A DNA stretch of 64,000 nucleotides from G963674685 sp963674685 (GTDB lineage: Bacteria > Lernaellota > Lernaellaia > JACKCT01), in contig CAXXWT010000007.1 in NCBI GenBank assembly GCA_963674685.2, positions 310,001-374,000 of the forward strand. Direction: 5' to 3'. Position numbers and translations under genes: made by a program. Below the pieces are notes generated by a model, which made no database searches, was not told the origin of the DNA, and saw only the letters and a list, made by a program, of their open reading frames with translations. Numbering within the stretch: the stretch's first letter is position 1; the number at the start of each line of letters is the position of its first letter. Shown piece by piece: positions 1 to 8,929 of this stretch.

Positions 1-1
1 C

Positions 2-1810
2 GCCTCGAAAATCACGCCGCCGGTTCTCAAACCCGGGCAGCGCAGCGGCCACGACATCGACGTGACCGTGAAACTCGACGCGGGGATTCCCTTTTATCAT
101 CTGCGTTCGACGTCGCACGAAATCGACGTGAAAACCAATGGCAAGCAAAAGGCCGTCGTCACGCTCAAAGCATTCGATACGATTCCCAATAAAGATTTAA
201 TCCTGCGTTATAAGGTTCTGGGCGACGCGCCCGAGTTCGGTTCACTGACCTACACGAAGGACGGCCAGGGGCATTTCCTGCTCGTTTTAGCGCCCAAAGC
301 GAAATATTCGAAAAAGGAAATCGGCCTGCGGGAAATTTTTTTCGTGGTCGACTCCTCTGGCAGCCAGCAGGGCGATCCTTTGACCAAATCCAAGGAGGCG
401 GTGAAGCGCGCGCTCAAAGGCCTTCGGCCCAGTGATACGTTCCAGGTCTACGACTTCAACGACATCGTCACGTCCATGGCGCCTTCGACGGTGCCGGCCA
501 CGCCGGAGAACATCCGCGACGCCGTCAAGTTCGTCGACCAGATACAGGCCCGCGGCGGCACGCGCATGTTGCCGGTGATTCAAACGGCCCTGAACCTGCC
601 GCCGGATCCCAAGCGCCTTCGCATCGTGTTCATGACGACCGACGGATTCATCGGCAACGAAAAAGAAATCATTACGGAGATTCACGACAGCCTGGGCGAC
701 GCGCGGCTATTCTCCCTGGGCGTGGGCTCCTCGGTCAACCGCTATCTGCTGGACCGCATGGCCGCCGAAGGCAAAGGTTTCGCGCAGTTCGTGCGCCAGG
801 ACGAGCCGACGGACGAGGTCGTCGAGAAATTCCACAAACGTATCGCCGCGCCGGTGATGACCGACATCGAAATCGACTGGGGCGGCCTGCGTGTCAAAGA
901 TGTCTACCCTGAGCGCATCCCGGACCTTTTTGCCGGAATGCCGCTGGTGATTTTCGGCCGGTTCGACAAGCCGGGCAAAGGCAAGGTCCGCCTGCTTGGC
1001 AAACTCGGCAAAAAAAGCGGCGAAATATCCGCCGAAGTCGAATTCCCGGCTAAAGACGGCGGCTACGACAGCCTGGGCACGCTGTGGGCCAGAGCGAAAA
1101 TCGAGCAGCTCATGTCTGCCATAGACAACGGCCGCGGCGGCGACGATCTCGCCGGACAGGTGACGAATATCGGCCTGGAGTACCGGCTGATGACGCAATA
1201 CACGAGCTTCGTGGCCGTCGAGGAAAAGGTTCGCAACGAAGGCGGAAAACTCAAGACCGTGCAGGTTCTCGTGGAGATGCCCGAAGGAGTGTCCTACGAG
1301 GGAGTTTTCGGTGAAGCCGAATCCGCCCCCGCGGGCCTCAAGTCCATGATTCTGGCGACAGGGCGGGCCGGAGGCGCGGCGTTGTCCCCGGCAGTCCCGG
1401 CGCCGAAAGCGGTGATGATGGGGAAAACATCGAAACCAAGCATGGGCTATTTGGCGGCGGATATCCCGTCCGAAGCCGGTGAAGCGGAAGGCAAAATGCA
1501 TGTGCGATTGCCGCAGGTCGATCCCGTGGCTTTCCTGGGCATCTCGAACGAAGCTCCTTACAGGCAGGCGCTTTATAACGAATTCAAAAAAGCGGTCGGC
1601 GACAAGCTCGAAAAAGTCACCTGGCCGGCCGGCAAAAAGATGATGGTGCGCCTGACGTTAAGCGCGAGCGGCGGCGTCGCGAAGGTCGAGTTCCTGAAAG
1701 ACGACACCGGCGACTTGGAAGTCAAGTCGATCATCTCAAAGGCTTTGAAGTCGCTGAAATTCAAGGCTCCGGGCAAGGAAGCGGCGCTGGTGTTCTTCCT
1801 GCGCTTCTAA
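2..1810 (+). CDS. VIT/VWA-domain protein with AgmX/TonB-like C-terminus (5' truncated by window edge)
   Basis: The frame is open from base 2, so the gene starts upstream of the window. The first visible residues (ITPPVLKPGQRSGHDI) match the inter-alpha-trypsin-inhibitor (VIT) domain end seen in bacterial VIT/VWA proteins. A von Willebrand A domain follows, with a MIDAS DxSGS motif (FVVDSSGS) at about residue 117 of the visible part and the downstream TTDG. The last ~65 residues (VRLTLSASGGVAKVEF to VFFLRF) resemble the AgmX/PglI or TonB C-terminal fold. Such proteins are usually secreted or envelope-anchored and bind protein partners through a metal-dependent adhesion site. The signal peptide, if present, is outside the window. 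The gene converges on a lipoprotein gene across a shared terminator. The VWA assignment is firm; the biological role is unknown. Confidence 0.85.
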   Translation, partial: ASKITPPVLKPGQRSGHDIDVTVKLDAGIPFYHLRSTSHEIDVKTNGKQKAVVTLKAFDTIPNKDLILRYKVLGDAPEFGSLTYTKDGQGHFLLVLAPKAKYSKKEIGLREIFFVVDSSGSQQGDPLTKSKEAVKRALKGLRPSDTFQVYDFNDIVTSMAPSTVPATPENIRDAVKFVDQIQARGGTRMLPVIQTALNLPPDPKRLRIVFMTTDGFIGNEKEIITEIHDSLGDARLFSLGVGSSVNRYLLDRMAAEGKGFAQFVRQDEPTDEVVEKFHKRIAAPVMTDIEIDWGGLRVKDVYPERIPDLFAGMPLVIFGRFDKPGKGKVRLLGKLGKKSGEISAEVEFPAKDGGYDSLGTLWARAKIEQLMSAIDNGRGGDDLAGQVTNIGLEYRLMTQYTSFVAVEEKVRNEGGKLKTVQVLVEMPEGVSYEGVFGEAESAPAGLKSMILATGRAGGAALSPAVPAPKAVMMGKTSKPSMGYLAADIPSEAGEAEGKMHVRLPQVDPVAFLGISNEAPYRQALYNEFKKAVGDKLEKVTWPAGKKMMVRLTLSASGGVAKVEFLKDDTGDLEVKSIISKALKSLKFKAPGKEAALVFFLRF

Positions 1811-1831
1811 GCAAAGCATCAATAAAAAAAG

Positions 1832-1863
1832 AATCGGGGCGGCCCGCGTGAGCCGCCCCGATT
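1832..1863. terminator. Bidirectional intrinsic terminator
   Basis: A perfect 12-bp stem (AATCGGGGCGGC with its complement) encloses an 8-nt loop. It is flanked by A-rich sequence on the left and T-rich sequence on the right, and lies between two convergent genes. It can therefore serve both strands. Confidence 0.85.
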
Positions 1864-1885
1864 TTGATATCAATCAATTGTTGTT

Positions 1886-2596
1886 TTATTCGCCTGTTTT
1901 TGGAGCTTCTTCGGCCTTGGGTTCGGCGCCGGTTTTTTCCGCGTCGGTTTCAGGCATCATTGCCTTGAGAGCCTCGGGGGATATCGTCGCCGCCGACGCC
2001 GAAGCGAAAGAATCGAGAACCGCGTCGTTGTAACGCACGTTGGCATTGGTTTTCAGATCATCGATGATCTTCTGATATTGTTCCTGCTGATTCTGCCTGG
2101 ACAAAAACATCGAGATCTGTCCTTTAACGGTCTCGAAATCCTTGTCCGCCAGTTGCGGGGTTTCATCGTAGAATTTCCGCATAGCGGCTTCGTCGGGTTC
2201 GCTTTGCGTCTTGGCCATGGCGTCATCCAGGTACATTTTGCTGATGAGCTGTTTTTTCATCATGGCGATCTGATCTTTGACTCCCTCCCGCTGCGCGTAT
2301 CCTTCCGCCATGGCGTTCTGGTAAATGAGCTCCATGCCGATGATGCCGTCGGCCATCATTTTGACCTGGTCGGGATTTGTTAATTGGGTTTTCACATAAG
2401 GCCCCAATTGCTCGATCATTTCGTCCATTTGTTTCTTGGCGACGGGCTTTTCGTTAACCCAGGCAAGGGTCTGATCTTCCGTCAACGCGGGAGCTTCTTC
2501 CATTTGCCCGGCGTCTTTTATATTGGCGGGCGGTGTGCACGCTATCAGCAGCACGGACGCCAGCGCCAGGATGCAGATGATAATTTGTTTGTTCAT
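1886..2596 (-). CDS. SurA/PrsA-like chaperone lipoprotein (no PPIase domain)
   Basis: The start is set by the lipoprotein signal peptide MNKQIIICILALASVLLIAC (lipidated Cys20) and an AAGGAAAC ribosome site; upstream in-frame codons add no sensible sequence. The 236-residue product has the SurA_N/trigger-factor-like pattern: a short strand with the phrase VNEKPVAKKQMDEMI, then long amphipathic helices ending in a FYDETPQLADKDFETVK segment. SurA and PrsA normally insert a parvulin isomerase domain between these parts, and none is visible here. This would be an isomerase-less periplasmic chaperone. The C-terminal ~45 residues are Ala/Glu/Pro-rich and probably disordered. It lies 166 bp downstream of the phosphodiesterase lipoprotein gene on the same strand. 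Confidence 0.7.
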   Translation of the reverse strand: MNKQIIICILALASVLLIACTPPANIKDAGQMEEAPALTEDQTLAWVNEKPVAKKQMDEMIEQLGPYVKTQLTNPDQVKMMADGIIGMELIYQNAMAEGYAQREGVKDQIAMMKKQLISKMYLDDAMAKTQSEPDEAAMRKFYDETPQLADKDFETVKGQISMFLSRQNQQEQYQKIIDDLKTNANVRYNDAVLDSFASASAATISPEALKAMMPETDAEKTGAEPKAEEAPKTGE

Positions 2597-2761
2597 GAAG
2601 TTTCCTTTAGTGAGAATGTGAGCTCGGCAATCCATAGGGGCTTTTACTCCAGGCGCGCGCATGTGTCCAGGGGCGATCATTATTCGGACTTTCGAATACG
2701 GAATTTCGGTCCTGCAAACGTGCGCGACATGGGCCGGCAAAAAGGCGCAAACGCTGCCCGG

Positions 2762-4429
2762 CTATTTAATATACCCAAGAGACTTAAGGCGGTTTTCTTC
2801 TTCGGGATCCAGTTTTCGCTTGTAATCTCCGGGCCTGTAAAACGGCGCGACGCCGTACGTGGCGACGGGTTTTTCCTTCAAGCCCGGCAGCGCCGCGTTT
2901 TCAAAAGCCGCTTCGTGGGCTTTGCCGTCCAGATCCTCGGCCCGCGGAACGCCAAGGTATGCGTATATCGTGGGGGCGACGTCCTCCACGCTCGCGCCTT
3001 CGATCCGGAATCCTTTTTTCACGCCGGGGCCGTTGAAGATCAAAACGCCGTCGTCGGAAGGATCATGGGATCCGCTTGTCATCAGCAGCAGAAACAGATT
3101 TCCGTTCAGGTTGGGCAGTTCATGCCACTTGTCGGCCAGAATCTGATTGAATCCTATTTCTTTGTCGGAAATCATTTTAAATACGGTTTCGCCGTTGACT
3201 TTAAGAGGCCGAATCCTGTCATACACTTCACGCGCTGTCTGCTTTGCCTGCGGGCCGTCGAACTGAAAAACGGAACTGGCGACTTCGATGTTCAACTCAT
3301 CTTGAACCTGTATTATGCGGCTATTTGGAATGATCTTGTATTTCGTTTTCGAGTCGGGAATCTCGACGTCCTCATTTCGGTCGCCCGGCGCCGGCAGTTG
3401 CATCATGTGAAACAATCCGGGCTGCGCGATCACATGGAGAGCGACCCGCTCGACTCTGTGCATGCCGTGGTCCGAGCAGACCACGATAAGAGATTTCGGG
3501 TATCTCCGGCGGATTTCCCCGATTCTCCGGTCAAAATCCTCGTACACTACGCCGTATACATCACGCGCCAGTTCGGCGCGGGCTCGCAGCTCGGGCGATA
3601 TTTTTGCTTTGTCGATCAGCAAACTATAAAAGCCCCATTCGTAATGTCCCACTTCATCGGGGCTTTGAAAGTGAGACATGAACAGATCGCCGGAATACTT
3701 TTTCAATGCGCAAAAGCGCTCCGGGACGTTTTGCATCTGCCCGCTTAAATCGCGATAGGGAACCTGCAGGCCTCCATCCACTTTCATCGCTTCATACGGC
3801 CGGCCGTGCTTTTTCAAAACATCCATCAAATCCGGATTGACTTTGTCGTCCTCAAGGATTTCATCATCGTAATCCTTCATGTTGCACAGAGGATATTCCT
3901 GCTTTACGAAATAATAATTCGCCACGTGGGCACGCAGGCCGAATTTCGGCAATACCTCCCATAACCTGGGGTATTTGATTCTCTCCGTCGTTGCCTGAAA
4001 GGATGTTTTGAGTTGATCGTCCGGGCAGAAACCGTGTTTTTCACATCGTACGCCCGTGGCGATGGTCGTCCAGGTCACGGGGCTGTCGGCGAAATCCGTT
4101 TTCAGAAATCCCGAAGCGCCCGTGGCGATCAGATGTTGAAAATTCGGCAAACGGCCGGCGGCGATGAGGTCATTCAAGGCCTCGAATTTCAATCCGTCCA
4201 GGCAGAACATGATGATCCGCCATCCCGAATCGCCTTCCGCGTCCGGGTCCGCGTTGTTTTCGACTCCGTTTCGGCCGCCGGGCTCGGCGTCCATAGGGCT
4301 GTCGGAAGATTTGTTTTCAGCATCGATGTTTTGCGCGGGTTGACCGGAATTATCCACACTGCCGGGCGCTGTGCACGACGCGATCATGAATATGAGCGTA
4401 AAACAGGCAACGACCGTTTTCAATTTCAT
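2762..4429 (-). CDS. Type I phosphodiesterase/nucleotide pyrophosphatase-family lipoprotein (AP superfamily)
   Basis: The start is placed at MKLKTVVACF, giving a lipobox (FMIASC, Cys19) 8 nt after an AAGAGAG ribosome site. The 555-residue enzyme shows alkaline-phosphatase-superfamily metal ligands in order. These are the N-terminal Asp (FCLDGL), the nucleophile Thr (VTWTTIATG), the SPDEVGH pair, the SDHGM pair and a late His (SGSHDPSDDG). The end ENRLKSLGYIK is typical of this family in proteobacterial relatives. It should hydrolyse phosphodiester or phosphomonoester bonds in the periplasm or at the outer membrane; the substrate cannot be read. It follows the CreC-like kinase by 85 bp on the same strand, so it may share its transcript. 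The family call is firm, the substrate open. Confidence 0.85.
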   Translation of the reverse strand: MKLKTVVACFTLIFMIASCTAPGSVDNSGQPAQNIDAENKSSDSPMDAEPGGRNGVENNADPDAEGDSGWRIIMFCLDGLKFEALNDLIAAGRLPNFQHLIATGASGFLKTDFADSPVTWTTIATGVRCEKHGFCPDDQLKTSFQATTERIKYPRLWEVLPKFGLRAHVANYYFVKQEYPLCNMKDYDDEILEDDKVNPDLMDVLKKHGRPYEAMKVDGGLQVPYRDLSGQMQNVPERFCALKKYSGDLFMSHFQSPDEVGHYEWGFYSLLIDKAKISPELRARAELARDVYGVVYEDFDRRIGEIRRRYPKSLIVVCSDHGMHRVERVALHVIAQPGLFHMMQLPAPGDRNEDVEIPDSKTKYKIIPNSRIIQVQDELNIEVASSVFQFDGPQAKQTAREVYDRIRPLKVNGETVFKMISDKEIGFNQILADKWHELPNLNGNLFLLLMTSGSHDPSDDGVLIFNGPGVKKGFRIEGASVEDVAPTIYAYLGVPRAEDLDGKAHEAAFENAALPGLKEKPVATYGVAPFYRPGDYKRKLDPEEENRLKSLGYIK

Positions 4430-4513
4430 TTGTCTCTCTTTTATCATCGCTCCGTTAAAACGATGAAAAGACGCCGGGCGATTGTCAAGATAAATCATCA
4501 ATAATGGACGCCT

Positions 4514-6154
4514 TTATAGTGGAATCGTTACAACGAAACGGCACCCTTTTTCGCTGTCGGCCAGCGTGATCGTCCCGCCGTACGCCGAAAGCAGCGAACG
4601 CGCAATGGAAAGCCCCAGACCGCTGCCGCCGCTTTCGCGGGCCGTCGTAAAGAACGGATCGAATATCTTCACGGCGTTGGCCGCGGATACGCCCGGGCCG
4701 TCGTCGGCAATTGTAATTTCCGCCGCCGGTCCCGACGCCCCTGCCGTCCGCCGGGCTTCGATCGCAACGGTCACATCCTCGCCGCCGTATAAACGCGCGT
4801 TATCCAGCAGGTTTCGGATGATCGACTGAAAGTTTTCAGCGCTGATGCGAAGCGGCAATTCATCTTCGCTTTTAGTAAATGGAATTTTCATCCCGGCCTG
4901 CGCGTACTGCGCGGCTATGCCTTCCAGCATATCGCCTGCGTTGATCTTCTCCTCGCCGGGCTGAATCACGTCCGCCCGGGCCAGCTCCAACAGCCTTTTC
5001 ACCAGGCGGTCCAGGCGCGATACGTCGTCGCCGATGATGGATAAAAACCGCTCGTTTTCCTCCGGCGTCATGTCCCCTTTATGATCGCGCAAAAGCTCCA
5101 CCGCTCCGGCGATGGCGGTCAGCGGCGTTTTGAATTCATGAGACACGCGCGCGGCGAAATCCCGGATATAGTCGGCCCGCTCCTCGAGTTCCGCGGCCAT
5201 CTTCGAAAGCTCGCCGGAAAGCTGCGCGACTTCGTATGTTCCCGGGCGCGCCAGGGGCGTCATGGCGCCGCGCTCTCCCCTGGATGCCCGCCGGGCCTGC
5301 TCGATGAGCTGGCCCACCGGGCGGCTGATGGTCAGCGCCGTAAAGATCGACACCAAAACGACGACGAAAATGATCATAATGCCCGCGTCGACGATGTGAA
5401 AACGATTCTTGTAAAGGGTTTTCATCACGTCCATGGGCGTTCGCGACAAAAGCACCGCCCCCAGAATGCGGCCCTTGTATATCACGGGCAGCGCCGTGAA
5501 TACGCGCACGCGCTTGCGTCGGCTGACCGAATTCCACTTGGGCCTAAAATTATCCGACTGCCTTTTGCGGATCAGCGCGTGGGGAATTCCCCTTAGCGCG
5601 CTTTTGACTTCCGGCCAGGCGGCTAATGACATGCCGTATTCGTAGCGCACTCCGTTTTCACCTGCGTCTCCCGACGACGCGATCACAACGCCCCGGTGAT
5701 CCACCACGCGTATTCCGGCCAGCGTGATGTCCTTCGTGGCCAAAATAACGGGCAGTAATTTTTCGCCGACGGCCTTGGCCGCGGCGTCCATGGCATGCCC
5801 GGGCGCGGCCTTCGGCGCCGGTCCGTACACCTTGTCTTCCGCCAGATCCAGGTCGGGGAGGATCGGATGAAAAGGCTCGCCGTCGTTGAGCCTGTCCAGA
5901 ACATCTTTGGGCGCGGGTTTTCCCACAGCCTCCCAGGCAAAAGCGCCGCCGGTTATAAACTTCGAAAAATAATCCTCGTATTCCTGGGCCATGGCGGCGG
6001 CGATGGCGGCTCCCTGCGCGTTGAGCTGCGCCTCTGTCCGCCGGATGAGTTCGCTTTCGTAAAGGCGCAAAGCGGCGATGCCGAAAAGCGGCATGGCGAG
6101 GATGACCATATTGACGAGGAATAAAACGGTGCGAAGGCGCGGCTTTTTTATCAT
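4514..6154 (-). CDS. creC: CreC-like membrane sensor histidine kinase
   Basis: The 546-residue kinase starts at MIKKPRLRTV, overlapping the stop of the response-regulator gene by 4 bp (ATGA), which indicates translational coupling. It has an N-terminal membrane helix (res ~10-30) and a periplasmic sensor of about 180 residues. A second helix (~205-230), HAMP, HisKA (RVSHEFKTPLTAI, phospho-His ~339) and HATPase (N, G1 DDGPGV, G2 GSGLGLSI) follow. The subfamily name rests on context: the regulator is OmpR-type and the divergent gene is CreD-like, as in creBCD. In E. coli CreC responds to carbon/fermentation state and beta-lactam stress; whether that holds here is unknown. The kinase call is firm, the CreC label moderate. 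Confidence 0.8.
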   Translation of the reverse strand: MIKKPRLRTVLFLVNMVILAMPLFGIAALRLYESELIRRTEAQLNAQGAAIAAAMAQEYEDYFSKFITGGAFAWEAVGKPAPKDVLDRLNDGEPFHPILPDLDLAEDKVYGPAPKAAPGHAMDAAAKAVGEKLLPVILATKDITLAGIRVVDHRGVVIASSGDAGENGVRYEYGMSLAAWPEVKSALRGIPHALIRKRQSDNFRPKWNSVSRRKRVRVFTALPVIYKGRILGAVLLSRTPMDVMKTLYKNRFHIVDAGIMIIFVVVLVSIFTALTISRPVGQLIEQARRASRGERGAMTPLARPGTYEVAQLSGELSKMAAELEERADYIRDFAARVSHEFKTPLTAIAGAVELLRDHKGDMTPEENERFLSIIGDDVSRLDRLVKRLLELARADVIQPGEEKINAGDMLEGIAAQYAQAGMKIPFTKSEDELPLRISAENFQSIIRNLLDNARLYGGEDVTVAIEARRTAGASGPAAEITIADDGPGVSAANAVKIFDPFFTTARESGGSGLGLSIARSLLSAYGGTITLADSEKGCRFVVTIPL

Positions 6155-6873
6155 GATCCCTGCCCGTTTTCGGACCGGAGCCGATAGCCGACGCCGTGGA
6201 CCGTTTCGATGGGATCGCCCCCGACGGCGGAAAACTTTTTGCGTATTCGGCGTACGTGGCTGTCGATGGTGCGGTCGGTGACGGCGATGTCCCGGCCGTA
6301 GGCGCCGTCCATCAACTCGTTGCGGGAATACACCTTGCCGGGCCGGCCCATGAGCGTGCGGAGCATGGCGAACTCCGTAGCGGTGAGAATCACCTCCAGG
6401 CCGCCCCAGAATACCTGGTAGCAATCCGGGTCCAGCGTCAGCGCGTCGTGGCGCAACGTTTCGTCTTTTCCCGCCTCGCCGCTCATTGTTTTTTCGCCGA
6501 TGAGCATCGCGCGCCGCAAAATCGCGCGGACTCTCGCCACAAGTTCCCGCGGGCTGAAAGGTTTTGTCACGTAATCGTCGCCGCCGAGTTCCAGGCCGAT
6601 GATGCGGTCCACCTCGTCGTCTCTGGACGACAGGAAAATGATGGGAACTTCAGAATCGCGGCGAAGCTCGCGGCAGACCTCCGTTCCGTCCATCTCGGGC
6701 ATGAGAATGTCCAGAATGATCAGCGCGGGATTCAGGGCGCGCGCTGAATCCAGGGCCTGCGCGCCGTCTTTGGCCTCGGCGACTTCATAGCCCGCCTTTT
6801 CCAGGGCGAAACCGACGACCTGCCGGATGTGCGGGTCGTCATCGACAACGAGTATAAGCTCCGGCGCGCTCAC
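6151..6873 (-). CDS. creB: CreB-like OmpR-family response regulator
   Basis: The GTG at 6871-6873 is chosen as start because a GGAGGA site lies 5 nt upstream and the protein then begins directly with the receiver domain (VSAPELILVVDDDPHIRQ). The product is 240 residues. Receiver: acidic pocket DDD, phospho-Asp55 (IILDILMPEMDG), Lys in VTKPF. DNA-binding: OmpR/PhoB winged helix with LTATEFAMLRTL and TIDSHVRRIRKKF, ending HGVGYRL. Its stop overlaps the kinase start. The intergenic region upstream contains 11-bp-spaced direct repeats, the usual target layout for this regulator class, so autoregulation and control of the divergent creD-like gene are likely. Confidence 0.85.
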   Translation of the reverse strand: MSAPELILVVDDDPHIRQVVGFALEKAGYEVAEAKDGAQALDSARALNPALIILDILMPEMDGTEVCRELRRDSEVPIIFLSSRDDEVDRIIGLELGGDDYVTKPFSPRELVARVRAILRRAMLIGEKTMSGEAGKDETLRHDALTLDPDCYQVFWGGLEVILTATEFAMLRTLMGRPGKVYSRNELMDGAYGRDIAVTDRTIDSHVRRIRKKFSAVGGDPIETVHGVGYRLRSENGQGS

Positions 6874-6931
6874 GGGAATCCTCCAATTACTTTCGCCGCC
6901 ATCATAACGCACGCCGGATGCGTCGTCACGC

Positions 6932-6967
6932 GAAGGCTTTGCACAAAATTTGCACAAATTTGCCTTC
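6932..6967. promoter_or_regulatory. Putative CreB-type operator: 11-bp direct repeats inside a short inverted repeat
   Basis: TTTGCACAAA occurs at 6938-6947 and again at 6949-6958 (11-bp period), followed by a third partial copy TTTGCC at 6959-6964. The array is bracketed by GAAGGC (6932-6937) and its complement GCCTTC (6962-6967). GCACAAAATT recurs exactly at 7021-7030. OmpR/PhoB-family dimers bind half-sites spaced 11 bp apart. The E. coli cre tag (TTCAC-N6-TTCAC) has the same period and a related core. The site lies between the divergent regulator and creD-like genes. Confidence 0.6.
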
Positions 6968-7054
6968 AAACCGCCACGGTTCCGCCATCACCGCGCCACA
7001 CGCACGAATGATGATGCAAAGCACAAAATTGAAAACCAAACTGTGGAGGACATC

Positions 7055-8332
7055 ATGGCAAAACGAATCGTCGCAATCGCATTCATCTACATCCTGGTCA
7101 GCGTGGCCTGGTTCGCCCTCGGCGGAAGCCTGGCGCACCGCACGCATTCTTTCACCGACCGCCTGCGAGGCGAAGTGGCGGACCTTTGGGGAACGCCGCA
7201 GACGCAAAAGCAGCCGGATCTCATCTTTCGCTGGAAAGAAATGCGCTATGTAAAAAAAAGAAGAGTTTGGGAATGGAAGGAAAAAAAGGTCGAACTGGAC
7301 AGCTCGGACATCGCGGTCGATCTGGATATGGAGCAGCGTAAAAAGGGACTGCTTTGGTACTCGCTGTACAATGTCGACTTTACCGCGAATTACAAATACA
7401 CGAACAGGGAGGATAAGGACGGCTGGCTCATCATCCGGCATCAGTTCCCGACAAAAAACGCCAGCTATGACGACTTCGGATTCGAATTCGACGGCCAAAC
7501 CGGCGAGGAAGACTCTTACGTGTACATGGGCGCGCAGAAAGTGGAAAAGCAGATTCCGATCAAAAAAGGCGTCGAAACCGCTTTCTATATCAAGTACAAA
7601 TCCCGGGGTCTGGAAAACTGGCGATATGCCTTTGGGCAGGACGTCAATCGCGTCAGGAATTTCACCATGGCCATGACCACGAATTTCGACGCCATCGATT
7701 TTCCCGAAAACACCATGTCGCCCACCACCAAAACGACGCGGGATAACGGCGGGTGGAAACTGAACTGGGATTTCAACAACCTCATCTCCGGCTACGACAT
7801 CGGCATGACCATGCCGCAAAAAATCAATCCCGGTCCGCTGGCCACGCAGATCAGTTTCTTCGCCCCCATCTCGCTGGGATTTTTCTTCGTCATGATCTTC
7901 GTCATCACGCTCTTAAAGAAAATTGATCTGCATCCCATGAACTATCTGCTTCTCGGCGCGGCGTTCTTCGCCTTCCATCTGCTTTTCGCGTACACGGTGG
8001 ACCGCATCGACATCGTTTACGCCTTCGTCCTGGCCTCGTGCGTGTCGGTTTTCCTGGTGGTCAGCTATCTGCGCCTGGTGGTGGGCATGCGCTTCGCGGC
8101 GGTGGAAGCGGGCCTGAGCCAGCTTGTCTACCTGGTCTTTTTCTCTTACGCGCACTTTTGGGAAGGCTTCACCGGCCTGGCCGTCACGATCATCAGCATC
8201 GTCACGCTGTTCGCCATCATGCAACTCACCGGCCGCGTGAAATGGTCGAAGCAAAACGGAAGCTCCAATAAACCCAAATCCAAGGCTCTGCCCGTCGCCA
8301 GGCAAGCCGCCACGGAAACCCCAACCGCCTGA
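7055..8332 (+). CDS. creD: CreD-family inner-membrane protein
   Basis: The start ATG follows a GTGGAGGA site by 4 nt. The 425-residue protein has one N-terminal helix (res ~4-24), a ~260-residue extracytoplasmic region and a C-terminal bundle of about six helices. Family-diagnostic phrases run through the second half: RGLENWRYAFG, MTTNFDAIDFPENTMSPT, GYDIGMTMPQ, INPGPLATQISFFAPISLG, LHPMNYLLLGAAFFAFHLL and MQLTGRVKW. CreD is the main output of CreBC in enterobacteria and is linked to envelope integrity and colicin/beta-lactam phenotypes. Here it is transcribed divergently from creBC rather than in one operon, across the shared 11-bp repeats. Confidence 0.93.
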   Translation: MAKRIVAIAFIYILVSVAWFALGGSLAHRTHSFTDRLRGEVADLWGTPQTQKQPDLIFRWKEMRYVKKRRVWEWKEKKVELDSSDIAVDLDMEQRKKGLLWYSLYNVDFTANYKYTNREDKDGWLIIRHQFPTKNASYDDFGFEFDGQTGEEDSYVYMGAQKVEKQIPIKKGVETAFYIKYKSRGLENWRYAFGQDVNRVRNFTMAMTTNFDAIDFPENTMSPTTKTTRDNGGWKLNWDFNNLISGYDIGMTMPQKINPGPLATQISFFAPISLGFFFVMIFVITLLKKIDLHPMNYLLLGAAFFAFHLLFAYTVDRIDIVYAFVLASCVSVFLVVSYLRLVVGMRFAAVEAGLSQLVYLVFFSYAHFWEGFTGLAVTIISIVTLFAIMQLTGRVKWSKQNGSSNKPKSKALPVARQAATETPTA

Positions 8333-8929
8333 TAACGGCGCTTCCCGGGTCGGCTGCGCGCAAGGTCCGTCCTTCACAGCACGCGTAGTACGGCCCGGGA
8401 AGCCCGGCGTGATATTTCAATGCTTGTGTTCATGTTTATCGCCCTGCCAACACAAATGTTTTCGAGCATAAAAAACGTTAAGCCCGCAGGGCGATACAAC
8501 ATTAGCCGGCAGCGTAAGCTGCCGGAAAAGGATTATTATAATCTCATTTTGAGCCCGCCAGGACGGCACATCTTGCTTTTTAATGCATCGCTTTAATGGC
8601 CTACTTACACATTTAAATCCCGATAGGGATGTCGGTCAGCAGCGAAGGGCTTTAGCCCTGGGAAACTAGGATGACCCAATATACATAAGCCCCCGAAGTG
8701 GGGCGCAGGTGATACTTCTTGTAATCATTTAATAAAGCAATTTGTGGTGGACAATCTTCCTACACCCCTTGGCAGGGGTTATATGAAATGCAACGAAATC
8801 TCTTTCCAGGGCTAAAGCCCTTCGCTACTGACCAAACACCCCCTCCGGGGGTTGCAGCCCTACAATGTGGATACAAAAAACATCCGCCATTTTTCAAACA
8901 CATGTTTCCTTGATGAGATCGATAATTAA
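8333..8929. repeat. Non-coding repeat-rich gap with nested palindromes
   Basis: No convincing gene is present. At 8340-8403 a 10-bp arm pair (GCTTCCCGGG and complement) brackets 44 bases. At 8506-8525 CCGGCAGC pairs with GCTGCCGG around GTAA. A 28-bp unit at 8634-8661 recurs inverted at 8806-8833 with one mismatch (core GCGAAGGGCTTTAGCCCTGG). Between and beside these arms are several G/C palindromes: GCCCCCGAAGTGGGGC near 8689, ACCCCTTGGCAGGGGT near 8763, and CCCCTCCGGGG near 8840. The pattern looks like a REP/MITE-type mosaic. Confidence 0.7.

Noticed and set aside
2384..3748. A 454-codon open frame antisense to the phosphodiesterase lipoprotein
   Set aside because: The opposite strand has a lipobox and all metal ligands of the AP superfamily; the antisense frame has none.
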